From: Acanthornis magna
Taxonomy: Eukaryota; Chordata; Aves; Passeriformes; Acanthizidae
DNA length: 64,000 bases
Assembly (NCBI GenBank): GCA_036785705.1
Contig: JAWUZG010000015.1
Location: forward strand, 2,309,001 to 2,373,000
Direction: 5' to 3'
Every line of letters begins with the position of its first letter. Within the stretch, counting starts at the first letter, position 1. Position numbers and translations under genes: made by a program. Below the pieces are notes generated by a model. It was not told the DNA's origin. It saw only the letters and a list, made by a program, of their open reading frames with translations, and made no database searches. Of this stretch, positions 48,666-62,693 are shown piece after piece.

Positions 48666-51600
48666 TTTCCAATTATACTTACGGTGGTACGGTGGAAAAC
48701 CAGAGAAAAAACTAAACCCATTTCCAACTAATGTAAGCTCCATTATTAGCTGTGTGGTTGGCAATTTATTTTTATTACAGTCTGGCTGTGCGTTTGGGGC
48801 ATTTTCTTCAGAAGTTGGTTAATTTGCTAAATGTTCCTCACCTGGAATGCACTTGCTCGTTGTAGTTGATGCTGTGGTGGCAGGAGCTGATCTGCTGCAG
48901 CTGAAACCTCTTCCACACCCCACCCAAATCCTGAACCCCTTAAAATCCCACCTGCCCTCAGTGAGTTGCTCAGTAGATGTATATTTCTTACCTTTCCATG
49001 TTCATCTATACCAAAAGTAATCAAAGTTGCCTTTCTATTCCTTTTGTTTTGTACATTTGGAGGTATAATTTACAGCACCTCTCTGGTGCTCTGCTCCTTT
49101 CTGAAATAATTAGGAGATTATTTTGGTCAATATGACTGAACGATGATTTAATGCTTTTCAATGGTGAGCTGTGTTAGTGACTCTTTAAGGATTAGAGGCT
49201 TAATGAAATGCACACATCAGGGTGGTGATTTAATCTTTTTCTCATAAAAATCTTCACAACAAGATAATAAACCATAAGAATAAAAATCATTTTGACAAAC
49301 CTGTCTGGCTCTCGGGCTGTGAAAAGTCTGAGTTAATTACCTGTGGGCCCCTTCTGTTATAGTGGGGATTATTGAAAGGGCAACTTCCAGGAAAGGTGTA
49401 AAGTTCCCATGTAGGCAATTGCAGTTTAAGGTTGGGAATGAAGGGCAAGAAATCTCCCTTCCTTGCATACCAAGACACGGATCCTCAAATGTGTCCGTGT
49501 GTCTTTGCCAACAAGTAATTTTAAATTTTCCGGTGTTTATTTCTAAAAGAATTCCTCAAATGTCGTGCTGGAAGGAATTTCTTCTGAATAAAGTAGGTTT
49601 GCAAAGTTTAATAGAACAGCTGCTCATCAGCAACTTGACTGGGCTGGCAACTCTTGTTTTTAGAAGCAGTGTTGTCTCATTCCTGTTGGTCAAACAAAAT
49701 TTTTCTTTCTCAGTCATGGAGCTGGCAGAGCAGTGGAAGGGTTTAATTTGGCAGCTGCCCAATGGCCTGGGTGAGAAGTTTGGTGTCTCAGTCCAGTTTG
49801 CAGCAGACAGAGGTTTTGTGTCCTGGACACGTGTTTTTATCTTCGTGCCTGCACTATGAGCCCCTTTTTCTTCTCCCTGTGAAGTGGGGGACACAGGTAA
49901 CTGACGGAGAACATCCAACTCCTGAATGGTGCTGGAGAAGGGATTTCTAACACCAAAAAAAAAAAAAGTATAGAGTTACTCATATCTATAACTTGAAAAA
50001 AGTCTCTAAACTCAGAGAGGAGCTCATGCACTGATCTATTGCACGGTGTGCTGTCCCACTCCTGGTTTTTCCCTCAATCCCCCATTTATTTGGTGTAGGT
50101 GGAGCTGGGTGCTGCTAGACTTGGTCCCCCATCTCCATAAGCAGTGATCACAGATCCCCAGAATGCCCTTCAGATAAGGGAAGGAAATGACTGGAGACAC
50201 TGCAGACATGCACAGATGTGCTAACACCTGGGTTTGGAAGCATGGAAGGAAAAGCTTTTCCAATAGAAAGGTAAATGCTGCATTGTGAATAACAAACTGG
50301 AATTTAAACGCAACAAATTTTCCATTTTTAAGAGACAGACTTGAAAAAAATGGAATAGAAAAATAAGATGGCTGAATTTTTATTTTCTCATTAAACAGTG
50401 TTCTGGGTTTTTCATATTGTCCCTTCCTTTCCTTTGAGAGCTTTTTGAGACCCAGTGGAATTACTTTGTAATTGGCTATGAAGTGGAAAGTGCCCCTCAA
50501 ATGGTGAGATTTTGCCAGAAATAATACAGCCCAGTGGTTTAGGGTGAGCAGAGTAAGCTTTTGTAATTTCATTTCTTTTGTCTGTCTCTTGTTCTCCCCT
50601 CCCCAGCTCTAAAGCACTGGGGTGGCAGAGGGAGCAGCATCTCCTTTGTTAGATTTATGTAACTGCTCAGGGAGGAACAGAACTTGCATAGGGGAAATCT
50701 CATTTATCACTGGCACTGCTTCTAAACTTGGACTTCTAAGACAGATGTGAGGAGGATGAACAAGACTCCAGGGAGGTTGAAATGTATTTTCTTAGGGATA
50801 ATGGCAAGTCTTCCTAGAGAACTCTTTCTTGTTTCTGTAGATGGGATGCCCTCAAGCTGCTATCCTGACACCTCTCTCCATATTTCTGTCTTCCTGGTAA
50901 TCAAAGCTGAAATGATTCTCAGAATTACTACATTTAAATGAACTGCTTGCTGGTACTGTGATTCAAGGATGATTTTTTAAATAGTAATTTTGAGGTTGAA
51001 GTCTGTTCTGGGCTGGAGAGTAATACAGAATAATCTGCTGGCTATCCAAGTAAATTCTTGTTCATTATTTAAACATTTACTTGGCACTGTGGCTAAAACT
51101 AAGATAATCAGGTTTTAAAATCTGTTTTAGAAAAGGCAAAATATTTTTTGGTATCATTTAAAAGCAGACAGAACATGAAGAGATCCCTTTCATCAGGGAT
51201 CTGCACCAAAAAACTCAGAAGTTGGTTTTTGACTCTGCTGCCATAAAAAGCAAATGCCACTGCTTGTTTAATCTTTTCTTACTAATGAACCCAAATGTTG
51301 TGACCCGGGTCTGTGAATGTGCTTGATTTGTAATCAACTTCATCTGACAAGCTGTACGGCTGCCTTTCTCGTTGTTTATTTTTGAAGGGATGTGATGCTT
51401 GAAATGGTTCTTTTCATCTTTGCAATGCTCCCAGCACCTGTGTGTGCTCTGCTAATGAGCCACACTGCCCCTGCCTTTATGTTTGCTCACTGGCAGTGCT
51501 GCCAGTTTGATGTATGGAATAAAACTGCTAATTCCAAGCAGGGCTTTGGGGCCAAATTCAGGGTCTGGGTGGGAATTGAAGGGCTGCATGGAGGAGATCT

Positions 51601-53762
51601 GATGGATGAGAAGGATGCTGAACTGATGCCATATGGTCTGGAAAGGGCAGGGAGGAGAGGAAATGGGAATAGAATCTGTTTTACATGTGTGGGATAATAA
51701 ATTCTCTAATGAACCTACTGGTAATGAGGAAAATCCTGAGCTTTAGTGTACCCACAGTGGGATGGTTACAAGGAAAGGGCAATCACCTGCTGCTTTATTC
51801 TCAAGTTCCTCGAGGAGGAAGTAATGACAAACAGAAATGAGCTTTTCCTCTATGTCTGGCAATAAAAGCTCTTCCCTCTTCAGAAGTGCAGCAACCCCAG
51901 AAATCAGGGGATGAAAGGGCAGCCCTGTGAAGGATCTGGAGAGAGCACTGCCTGCACAGCCAGGCTGCACTGGGGATGTTTCAGGTTTGGTTTCAGCTGA
52001 GGAGGGAAGGGAGACTGAGGCTCTGTGTGCAGGGGAGTTTATTTAGAGTAGCAGCACAAATCTCATTATGGGGTGTGCTGCAGGACAGACCTGTCTGTGG
52101 CATTAATAATGAAAATTCAGAGGTGATGGCTGGCAGAAAGTAACTTTGTGTGCCACAGGAACTGCAGAAATTCACAACAGCAGAAGCCAAAAAAACTTAT
52201 TTAAGGCTTATGAACAGACAGCAAGGATTTAATAAGCAAAAATTGCCCCTTAAAAAGTGCTTAAGTTCCTAAGGGGATTCTTTAGGGTCATAAGGGTTTA
52301 ATGATTGTTTTCCACCAACCTGTTGAAGCTCTAAGTGGCCCTGTGCTATAAATACCTCAAAATTGGACACTTGTAAAAGCCAATACTTTGTATTTTCAAA
52401 TTCATGCAAATAACCTGGAAGTGAAAAGAAAACAAGGCAGTTTGCCTTGGAAGAAGGTGGACTCCTGTGAAGGGGGAGTTATAAAGCGTTGGTGTGGGGA
52501 CTTCCCTTGTTGAAATGAAGTAATGCACTTTGCAGAGCTGCAGAGCAAAGCTGAGCACCCTGGTGAGTGTAGAACTGTGTGTGCCAACAGAGGATAAGCC
52601 ACGAGCTGGTCCCTGCTGAGAGGATTTGGGAATGACAAAAGAAACAAATTGCTGAGTCGGATGGTCCCGGGCCAAAGACAAAGTCTGGGAACAAGGAACT
52701 AAAACTGCTTTTGGGGAAAGCCTTACAAATAGGTTGTAGCCAGGGCTCTGGGAATCCTTGACTTCCAGCCAGGCATTTCCAAATGAGGTTTGCTGTGTTT
52801 AGCAACCAATTCATGGCTGAGATAAAGATTCACATGAGGCTTCAAGGTAAAGTCCTGTAAAGGAGGGACTATTCAATATCTTCAGAGAATGTTGAGAGTT
52901 AAACATGTCTGAAATTGAGGACAGTGTGTCTTAGCAGAAGAATTTGCTGAATGAATCAGCATGGATGATTGACAGATATGACTTGGCATGTCGAGATGGC
53001 AAAACTACGAATGAATTTTTCATTTGAGGTGGTTCCTCTGCTCTGCACAGACGTGACTTGCTGTTTGTGCTGTGCATTAAAGTCTGTGAGGCTGGAGGAA
53101 GGGATTCATAGCTTGAACACCTCCCATGTGAACAGCAGGACAGGGATAATCAAGGTTAAATGCCATAAATAAGGTGGCTCATCCCAGGGGAAGCCTGGAC
53201 TTCTCTGAGATGAGGAAAATCTGTTGAAAGACACATTTTTGTAGCGAGGATTGACAGGCTTACCATACTGAAGGAAATGAACCTGAACACTTGTCAGTGT
53301 TGGAAAAAGTGCTTCAAACATGACAGCAAACAATGTTTGTGCTCCCTCTTTTCCTGGAGCCAGCTGTGAAATGTTTGAGGTGGGGAAGGATGTGTTTGGG
53401 AAGAGAATGATGGTTTGTGGGATGTTACCCTGAGTGCCAGGATCCTATAGATTTGTCAGCTAAACCTGGGCTGTTATTGCAGATTTCTGCTCCATTTTCA
53501 ACATGTTCAACGCCCACTGCCTGCTGGGTAGTGCCTCGTGTGTTGAGCAAAGAGGGTTTGTCCAAAATCCTAAATTGTTAAGGCTCCTGGAACTGTTTGA
53601 GCTATTCTTTGTCAACATCAAAATGATGCTAACCAAGATTTTAGGTGAAGCAGCTTCCTTTTGCTCCCAAAAAGGAAAATTTATTGGCAAACAGTCAACT
53701 TACTACATATCCATCAAGTTCAGCACCCACAGAGGAACAGGGTGTCTCCTAGCCTAAAAGAA

Positions 53763-53812
53763 CTAAAGAAAAGAAACTTTTTCTAAAGAAAAGAAACTAA
53801 AAAGAAACTTTT
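53763..53812 (+). repeat. A-rich 20-bp tandem duplication
   Basis: CTAAAGAAAAGAAACTTTTT is present at 53763-53782, repeated from 53783 and followed by a further shortened AAAAAGAAAC copy running into a T run. Slippage-type low complexity. Confidence 0.75.
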
Positions 53813-54739
53813 TTTTTCTTTATTTTAATTTATATGTCAGTGATACTTATCTGGAAAGCTTTGTATTCTGTTGTCAGAAAATACGCAGATAACAAAGAAC
53901 AGCTTTAACAACTTCATTTCTTAAAAAGCTTAAAATGCATGAAAAAACAAAGCATTTATTTTTAATTAAAAGAAAACAAACACAAAAACCAAGATGGAAA
54001 AATCAAATGGCCTGTGAAATTAAATAAATGAGAGGAAGTTTGAGAGGAGAAGGTGCCTGGCGAAAGAGCATAACCATGCATATCTCAATATTTTTAATGT
54101 GGTGCAGTGTTCCCACAGAAATGACTTGCAGGAGGTGTCACTGAGGGTTTTTCTGTCACCCCAGTGCTTGAAATAGTGTTGTACTGAGAGGTTTTATGTT
54201 CTATTTGTGAAGAGCACTAACCCAGGGAAGGCTCTGCCTTCACTGTGTGCTCTTTGTGACACAGCACTTGCTCTGATAAGGAGAAGGCTTTTTCCCGTGC
54301 GTTCCCTTCCTTTAGCACAACAATTGAAAAAGTTTTGTGCACTGATTGATTTCTCCACTCTGAGATATTGATTTGGTTTGTGGAAAATGGGCAAATAAAA
54401 TCAAGTAGCATTTGGTTTGGTGCAGAGTGAAAATCATCTTTTCCAGGCTCTTGGTGATTAGATCACACTGGGCTTTTTTCTTAGCGCGTCCTGCTCAGCC
54501 TGGCACTAAAAACCCTTGTGACAGTTTGGCTGCAAGATCACAGTAAATAGCTCAGTTGTGCTTGAGGTTCTTTAAAACAAACAAAAATCTTCCTGTTCAA
54601 CAAATAAGGACTGATACTGTGACCTGATCCTTTCTTCATCCCACCCATAAGAGGTGAGACTGATTTTTTTTTTTTTTCTTTTTAAGGCAATTTTAACTTC
54701 CAGTGTCCCAGATATTAGTGGCAGTGAATTTATTTTTTG

Positions 54740-54837
54740 TCTTCTACACAACCCCCCCCCAACCAATCAACAACAAAACATCCCTCTCCCCCCAAACAAA
54801 AAACTCTCCTAAAAAACCCCACCAAAACCCCCCAACA
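54740..54837. repeat. G-free A/C-rich low-complexity tract
   Basis: Ninety-eight nucleotides with no G on the + strand, built from AAAAC and C-run words (nine C near 54752-54760, six C at 54788-54793 and 54828-54833). The minus strand is G/T-rich with four G runs and could form a G-quadruplex, although the loops would be long. Confidence 0.7.
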
Positions 54838-55018
54838 GGCCACTTGTATTTTTATTTTTGCTGTGAAGCTGGTAACTGTGATCACTTGAGATTAGGATTT
54901 TGCTAAGAATTGCTGAACACTCAGATGAATGATATTAATACCTTTCAATATATGAAATTGAATTTGGTTACTTGAAAGAATTCCACCAAAGCTGAAGAAA
55001 TCAAACTGAAACCCAAAC

Positions 55019-55241
55019 CCTGTTCAGCCTGAAAAGGGGGAAATTTAGCTTTTATATACAGAAGAAATTGATCCCTGTGAGGGTGGGGAAGCCCTGGATC
55101 CCTGGCAGTGTCCAAGGCCAGGTTGGACAGGGCTTGGAGCAACCTGGGACAGTGGAAGGTGTCCCTGCCCATGGCAGGGGTGGTTGAGATGATCTTTAAG
55201 GTCCCTTCCAACTCAAACCATCCATGGTTTTATGATTCTGT
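55019..55241 (+). mobile_element. CR1 LINE fragment, 3' end with internal deletion
   Basis: Begins with TGTTCAGCCTGAAAAGG (a CR1 segment further from the 3' end), then AGAAATTGATCCCTGTGAGG, and passes directly into GGATCCCTGGCAGTGTCCAA, GGGCTTGGAGCAACCTGGGA and GATCTTTAAGGTCCCTTCCA. The stretch equivalent to CACAGG-GCCCAGAGAAGC is missing. Confidence 0.93.
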
Positions 55242-58200
55242 CTCTGGACACCTCTGAGGGCTGCAGGCATTTTAAACTCTGGTGTGGCCAAATGGTTTCT
55301 TGCCCAGGAATGTGGACACAGAGCCCCTCCTGACAGAGAGGTACCCTGAGCCTTTCTGGACCCAAATTCTGGGGTCTGTCACCTCTGAGAGAAGCTGGGC
55401 AGCAGCACACGCTGAGGGAAGGAGGGCTGGCAGCTCCAGGTGACACAGTGAGGCACTTGGAGTTTATTTACAGAGCACCAGGTGAGGATTGCTCTGCACT
55501 GCAGGACAAGGGAGAAATTGAGAATATATTTTTCCTTTGGAGAGTTGCACAGAGGTCAAAGCACTGAGAGGAACAAGAGTTTACAATGGAAGATCCTTTT
55601 GCCTCTGAGGAGTGAAGAGAAGGTTTAAATAACTTTCTTTGTTGAGCAACAGAGTGGGAGCTGTGCCTTCTGTGCTGGGTGACATTTTCCCAGAGCAGAA
55701 CACAGGGAGTGCCCTGAGCAGCCCTTGAACCCTGGGCTTCACCACCCCAAAGGCTTTGGAATGTCCATGATCCACCATAATGTTGTTACCCTGGAGGCTT
55801 GGACAGCGAGTGCTCCTCACCTTGTGTCACCTGATGGCTGCAGGTGATGTTCCTGCCACCACAAGCCCATTTATTTGATGCCTGCCCATTTGGAGCGAGA
55901 ATTTGCAGTCATTGTGTCAGACATGAATGGTTCTTCTTCTGCACTGTCAGCTGAATGACTCGATCTGCGTTGCTGCCTTGCTTCAGTGTGCTGCTATTGT
56001 AAGAGAACATTTGCAGGGGATTAAAGATTTATTATAGGAACAGTTGATTTGGCTTTCACTATAACATTAAATGCTCTTATTCTGTTTTCTGTGAAATAAT
56101 TTGTTTCCTTTTGTTGTCTCTGCTAAAAGTGTTTCAACAACTTGGCAGAAAAATAAACAGACATAGCTTCAAAATAACTCAAAGTAGCAAGAAATTTTTT
56201 AAAGTTAAAAGAGAAAACAGGTGTGGGGGAAGCTTATTATTTAACACTTTGCTGCAATGATGAATTGCCTGGTTCCAATATTTTTATTGCTGTTCATGTG
56301 ACATCAGCTTGCCTCCTGAAGTCATTAGATGAAAGAAAAATGAGGGTTTCTTATGACTCACTCTGCTTCATGAAATAAAAAGAACTTTGGTTAATGTATT
56401 AGCATGGGAAAAAAACAATGGCTCTAAGGCAAGGATATGTTTTATTTGGAAGTTTTAGTCCTGAATACTTCTCTGTGGAACACAGCTATTTCTCAGTTGT
56501 AAGCATAAATGTCAGTGTTCTGTTGTGTGGGTTAACAGCACGTTGTGCTGTCTCAACTCTGTTTATCAGAAAACAATCATTTTATTCAGCATTGTTGTAC
56601 GAATCCTTGAGCTTCTGTGGGTAAAAGGTGGAGGGATGCAGATGGAATCCAAGTCAAGAGCTTTCTTGCCAAACATGGTTGTTTAGCTCTGCCCTAACAA
56701 CAGGAAAACTGGTAATGCCGGTGTCCTTGGTGCTTCGATCACTCTTCAGATTCAAGGAGCTCGTGGAAAGAGAAAAAGGAGTTATTACATCAGACAGAAA
56801 TATACATCAGAAAAATATCGATGCTGGGGAGAAACCCCTGGTGAGCTCTTGGGCTGGAAAAGAGTTGTGTGTTCACCTCTTATGCCCTATCAAGGCAAAA
56901 AGGAGCACAGGAATAACAATGTTCAACTGGTTATTCCCATCTTCAAACATTCCCCTGTCAAAATGCTGCCTCTGAACAGCCACGAATGCTGAGATATTTC
57001 CTGGCCTGTTGGTTGTGGTCTCGCTCCCTGTGGCTGCACTTTGATCTGCTCCTGGATCAGGTGTGGTGTATTAGGAGGCAACTTCCCAGTCCAGATTTTT
57101 CAAGGTGACCTTTCTGTGGTTTGTTTAGTTGTTTTTTAAAGTCTGTCTCTGCAGGAGCAGGACTTTGTTACAGCAGTTGGTGGGCGAGCTAAACCACACT
57201 TGCAGAGTGTGCTTAGGATTTTTTTTTTAGGACATAGTTTAAAAAAATCTAAAATGAAATTTAAAAATTAGCACAACTTTCCTAAGGCAGAATGCACGGT
57301 AGATGAGTTATTCATACGTAGATTAAGGTACCTGTGGTGCCACAGGTTTGGAAGGAGCTCCTCGCTATGTTTTGTCTTCTGCTGCCACTTTGCGTTTCTG
57401 GTGTGGGAGGTGCAGGGGCTGTGCTTAGGGCACTCCTATGGCAAATGCAATGATGTGCTCTGGAGTGCCTTGTGACTTTATTTGAGAACCCATTTTCTCC
57501 TGAATCCTTTGTTTCATTCCAGCTTGTGAAATTAAATGGTTTAATGGGTGCCAACAGGAGCTGCATGTGCTGTCCATACCTGTGCTAAAAGAAAGGGGAG
57601 AGGTAGAGTACCTCTGAAAATCTGGGTGGGAGAGCATTAAATCAGACACGTGAGTGCTTCTGATGGGGCTGTTGAGTTAGATAAAGCTGTACTTTGTGCA
57701 AGTGTCTCTTGGTGTATTTTCTCATTGTAGGGCTCTTCTAAGTATTGCTAAAGTGCTGTTTCCCTGCTGTAAATTCCTGCAGTGAAAGCCAGAGAAGCAG
57801 GCAGAGCCACTCTCTCCAAGGGACCCTGTAATTACATTTTTGACGACTCAAGGCTGGTGTTTGTCTTTTTGCTTGATGCTGGCAGGAACTATGTAGCAAA
57901 AAGGCTTTTGAAGTTAATACGTAATTAAGATGGATGGAGAAGGTCACAGGCCCTGGTAGTGCTGTTGGTTCAGGCTGCCGGCTGCCTCAGGAAGATTTAC
58001 AGGGAGCTGCTCTGTGCATCCAGGTTGGGCAACGTTATTTAAAAATCAATGGGTAAACAGAAGCCCTGAGTTCTGCATGCAGACAGAGGGGACCAGATGT
58101 GAGATCCAAGGTACTTAACTCCCTTTCCTGTCAGAACATCCTTGTTTCTGTTCTCCTCTGGTTAAACACAGCCCAAGAGGGGTTGGATTCACATGGGGGA

Positions 58201-61200
58201 GCTGTAAGTGTTGGGGCTGCAGTGTCAGGGTGGAAGGGAAATGCACCCAGGGTTTGGTTGTCAGGCTCTAAGCAGAGCTTTGGCTGAGGTGTGATCCGTG
58301 CACCACAGCTGCATTCCTGCTGGGCCTCGTGGCAGTGCAGCACTGGCTCTAAGAACAGGATGTGAGCACCAAAATAAGGACTGGGACATGTTTTTAATCA
58401 TGTTCCCAATCCTGAGCTGATGTTGGTCCTTTGGTGTATGAGCATACACTGAAAAACTGAGTGAAACCCAGACAGAAAGCGAACCTCAGACCACATGGCA
58501 CAGGGGAAAGGGAAACAAAAGGCAAAGTTTTGGATAACACTAAATTACTGACCTCTTCTCAGAGCCCAGCTCTGTTCATTGTGCAGTGTGGATTTGAGAC
58601 ACTGAGAGGGATACTGAGATTGTTTGACCTCTATCTTACAAGAACAAGTGGACAAGACATCCAGACTATTTCCTAAAGGAATGATGTGTTTCGTATGACT
58701 AAAGCGGACATGGGCTAATGAGTGCCTGAGTTAAGGGAATTCCCACCGCTGTTAGATTGGATGTAGAAAAGCAAATTAAAGTGTAGCCTATTTAAGTCTG
58801 CTGTGTGCACCTCTGAGCTTTTGGAGAGCAAAAGTCTGCCCTGTCTTCCTTCTGAATTGAGTCCCAGCTTGGCTATGTTTGCAGCCTTCCTGCTCTTTAT
58901 TTGCCTCTTCTGCTCAGCCAGCTGAAAGCTTTTCAAGCCTTAGATGAGGTGTTACTGCTAAATTACAGAAATGTGGCCTGAAGGTGGAAAGCTAGAAGGT
59001 GGTGGTGCTGTTAGGTAAGCCATAATTTACTGTATTCACGCAGGCCCCAGTAAATGATTTGTACCACTTGAAAATTCAGGATATCTAGTGAGAAAAAACT
59101 GCTGGATAATGGCAATACAGAAACTAGCTTCATCCTCTATAATTCCTTCCAGTTGAAGCGAGGTCTCGTTGGTGCTTGCTGAAGAATAAAAGCCCTTTTC
59201 AGAGGAGCACTGGTAACCCAGATTCAAACCTCCTTTGCACAGCATGGCTTGGTCATGCCAGAGGGATAGAAGCATATCTAGGTCTAGTGGTGGGTGGGAT
59301 GGCACGTTAGATCAGAGAGAAACCCCCCCAACTTCTCCACACAACTCCATTTGTTCCAGCTACAACCTTGCTTCTTCGTGTCAGTTTGTTATTGCTGCCT
59401 CCTACACGTTCCTTAGCACATTGGCCCTGCCGTGGTCTCTCCTGCTGCTTCACAGAATTGGAAAAATATCTCCTCGTGCCTGCAGTCAGAGTATTTGGTT
59501 AAACGGGGGGCTTTGGAGGTGTGTTTACGGAGATGTTTGTGAAAGATGGCTGGTTTAACTCTGTGAAGGTGTGTGGGGATTGTGACTGGGCTTTGTACCA
59601 GCTCAGCTAGTTCAGAATTGGGTGTATTCTGTAGCTAATTTCAATTAAATTTAATTCTTGCTGCCTATGAAAATGGTTGCCACAGCAAAAAGCCCCAAGA
59701 TTTGTTTGTTGTATATATTTCCTCTTTAAAAACTAATGAAGAAGTCCTCCAGTAGTACTGAAAGAAAAAATGGAAAAGAGTGGTAATACAGGTTCAATTA
59801 CGTTGTAAGTACACTATTACTGATTTTGAGGAATTTCAGCAAGGACTAAATTAGTTTTACCTAGTCTAGCAGCACCTTGGATTAATTATGGGGAGAGAAA
59901 TAGCAATTTTGCTATGCTAGAAGTGATTGTTAAATATCTAGATCTGTAGACCACCAAAGCAGAACAAAGTGGAGAATTAAAATCTGAGCATTTGACTATC
60001 CATTAGTGATGCATATTTTCTTTAATTTTTTTGAGGCCCTATTTAGGAATGGGAATTCAGCCTTGGTAATGACGTGGGAAAAAGATCCCTGATGTAATGG
60101 TGTTAATGGTTTGGTGTGCTTAAAATCTACGGCACGGGGCAGTGGCAGTTTGGAAAAGATATTGTAAAGGAAATATTTACAGCAAATATGAGGATTTCCT
60201 CCTGTTTCAAGTCCTGGAAAACAGCGCTGAGGCTTTCTGTGCATGGCTGGTTTTTGCTGAGCAGACCACCTTGCTTTGCATCAATATTGCAGATGAGTGG
60301 GAGAGGGATATGTGTAGGCACTTGGGGAATATATTGCCCTGTGTATTCAGAATGGGATGCTGCCAGGAGGGTGGGGAGGGTGGAGGAGGACCTTTGGGAT
60401 CATCACCCAGGGAATATGTTGGTTTTCCGATAGCTGTTTGGGGGATGGATCATTGTTGCCTCCATCTGCTAGGCTGAATGCTCAGCTCTTGCCCTATATT
60501 TTTCCCTCCCTTTACCCATGAGTGCTGCTGATTCATTTGGAGAGCAGGGAGCCACACATACGTAAGCACCCGGAAAAGGCAGTGGGAGTGTTTGTGCTGA
60601 GATTTCCTTTGGACATTGAGCCCTCCAGGTGAAGCTGTTGGCAGCTTGCAGAGGAGTGAAAGCCCCTCCTCTCTGGTCCATCATCCTGCTCCTCCTTTTC
60701 CATCTTTCATGGCACACAGCCTGTCCCTGTGTCTATTCACCCAGGGCATTCCTTAGGCCCTGAGTTAATTGCACTGACCCTGCAGTGTTAATTTGTATTG
60801 GAAATTAATCTCAGATGAACGATGGTTATTGGAAGTGGGTATTAAACATTTGGTGGTGAGCTCTGGAGTGCTGCAGAGAAGTGCTGTCTGTCAGGGTGGT
60901 GCTGCACTGTAAACTTAGCAGGATGTCTTGGTGAGCGAATGCTGAGGTGGAGAGAATTGTTTATTTATTCTGAGATGAGTCAGGATGTGGTAGGGTCAGG
61001 CCACCAGAGAAGTGTCTGGGGGTGACTGAGAACATGGAGAAATAAAGTAGGCTGTGAAGAAGAAACAGAACAAGGAGATTTTTAAGGGCTAAGGGAAAGA
61101 AGAATTTAAGGGACAAGACAGAATGGGAGTTTAAAAGTGTGTGAGGAAGAAGACCGGAGGGGAAAGTGCTTTGGAGCAAAACCAACATTTGCTTAAATTG

Positions 61201-62693
61201 CTTAAGAATTAAAAATTAGGTGGAATGATTGAAGATGCTATAAAACAAAGCTGTCGTGAGACTGAGGAGGTAGTTACCACAAATACTTCACACAGGCACG
61301 GAGGGCTTAGGACTTGGGAAGGTGCTCTTTGGCAAGAGTTTTCCTTAAATCTGGTTGTGCGTGTGTAACATATCCCATGGGAGTGATGAAATCTGTATGT
61401 TCCCAGGCTGAGGAGTCTCTTGAGGACTTTGGCACAGCAGTCCCTGGTGAGGGATAAGGCAAAGCTCTGTCACAGCTCCCCAGTGCTTCGATGTGTGTCA
61501 GAGCTTCCTGGGGAGCCCCAGCACTGGGGACCTGGGCTTTGGGGGCAGGACGAGCTGCATGCCTGAGGCTGCTTGTCTCTCTTCCTGCTGTCATGGACTT
61601 TGGGCTGGCTGGACTCTTCCTTCCAGTTCCTGAAGTTTTCAGACTACTTTAAAAAAAGAATTAGAATTTTTCAGCTGGTCCAGTGTAGCTGTCCAATGGT
61701 TTCTTGTTGAGCAATGGGATAACATGGTTTTGGGGTTGTCATTCTTAAGACTAACCTGGGCCTTTAGATCTTTTCCTCTCGTTGTTCAGTCCTGTTTTAA
61801 ACTGTTATTATTAACCAGGTTATTCCTTGGGAGGAGATATTTTTCACCTCTGTGTAGTCTTTTGCTTTGCAGTGATTTTTGTATTTGAAGCAGAAATGTT
61901 GTTTCTGTGTTTGGTCAGAGGATCCCACATTGTCACGATCCTCTGCTTAACACCCCTACAACCAGGCAGAAATGAAAAGTGAATTGCTAATATTTATTAG
62001 TGTGCTACACTACAAAGTACTTTATAGCCTTTCTGTCATATGTTTCAAATGATTCCACTTCAACCAAACAAATTGTCCCGGCTTAATTTCCAAGAAATCA
62101 TTGTCAAAATTGCCGAAGCAGTTTAATTCTAAAGCACATATTTATACTGAGCTGCACAAAGCACACCGCCGAGTGAGATTACAAATGGGAGAGAGGCGAG
62201 TTTAATCAGAAATGAGATTAAATTTGAAAATGTAGAGTGTTAGTGATTGCTGCTGAGGCTCAGGCAGGGTGTAAAGTCATAGATTTTTCTTAGCAGGGCT
62301 CAGAATAGCTCACTTGAGGAAGCTGAAGAGCACATATGCCCTGGTGCTGACAGCGGGAGAATGCGGTGGTGGCCTCAGAGCAGGGAAGCTGTTATTTGGA
62401 GCAGGTTGCTGCAAGGTTGTGTTGTGGAACGAAACCAGAGTGGGAGAAAGACAAGGCTTTTGAATTGTTGTCCTTGTGCCAAGTGAAGCTGAGGGGGACA
62501 GGAAAAGAATGAGTGGGTTTGAGCTGCGGCTTTGGGCCATGTGACCTGCCTGTCCCCAGGACTTCAGAGGGAACTGCTGAGGGCAGCTGCTTTGTCTGGA
62601 GCTTTGGGGCAAGCTCTGTGTGTTTGAGTGGAGGGACTCGCAGGTGAAGGTAGAGAGGAGCTTTGTACGGTGGCCTTTCTCTAGCTGCTCCAA
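55242..62693. other. Unique non-coding DNA, no gene seen
   Basis: No repeat element is recognised in 7.4 kb. About 62000-62260 looks conserved: AT-rich with retained CpGs near 62079, 62114 and 62167-62173. Frames of up to 115 codons (for example 56628-56975 and 60116-60477) are not recognised. Confidence 0.55.

Larger units (their letters stand above)
48666..55018. other. Unique non-coding DNA with low-complexity tracts
   Basis: No gene seen. 49362-49859 (+, 165 codons) and 50036-50572 (-, 178 codons, longest frame outside repeats) show no recognisable domain and no splice or promoter context. About 49100-49310 looks conserved (AT-rich, TTTAATCTT and AATAATTAGG words). Low-complexity: poly(A) 49955-49967, a 20-bp A-rich tandem at 53763-53812, and a G-free tract at 54740-54837. 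Confidence 0.5.

Noticed and set aside
49362..49859. 165-codon plus-strand frame
   Set aside because: Overlaps a 120-codon frame on the other strand. Its translation shows no family features.
50036..50572. 178-codon minus-strand frame, the longest outside repeats
   Set aside because: No recognisable domain, signal or splice context. A + strand frame of similar length lies next to it. Length is compatible with chance in AT-balanced non-coding DNA.
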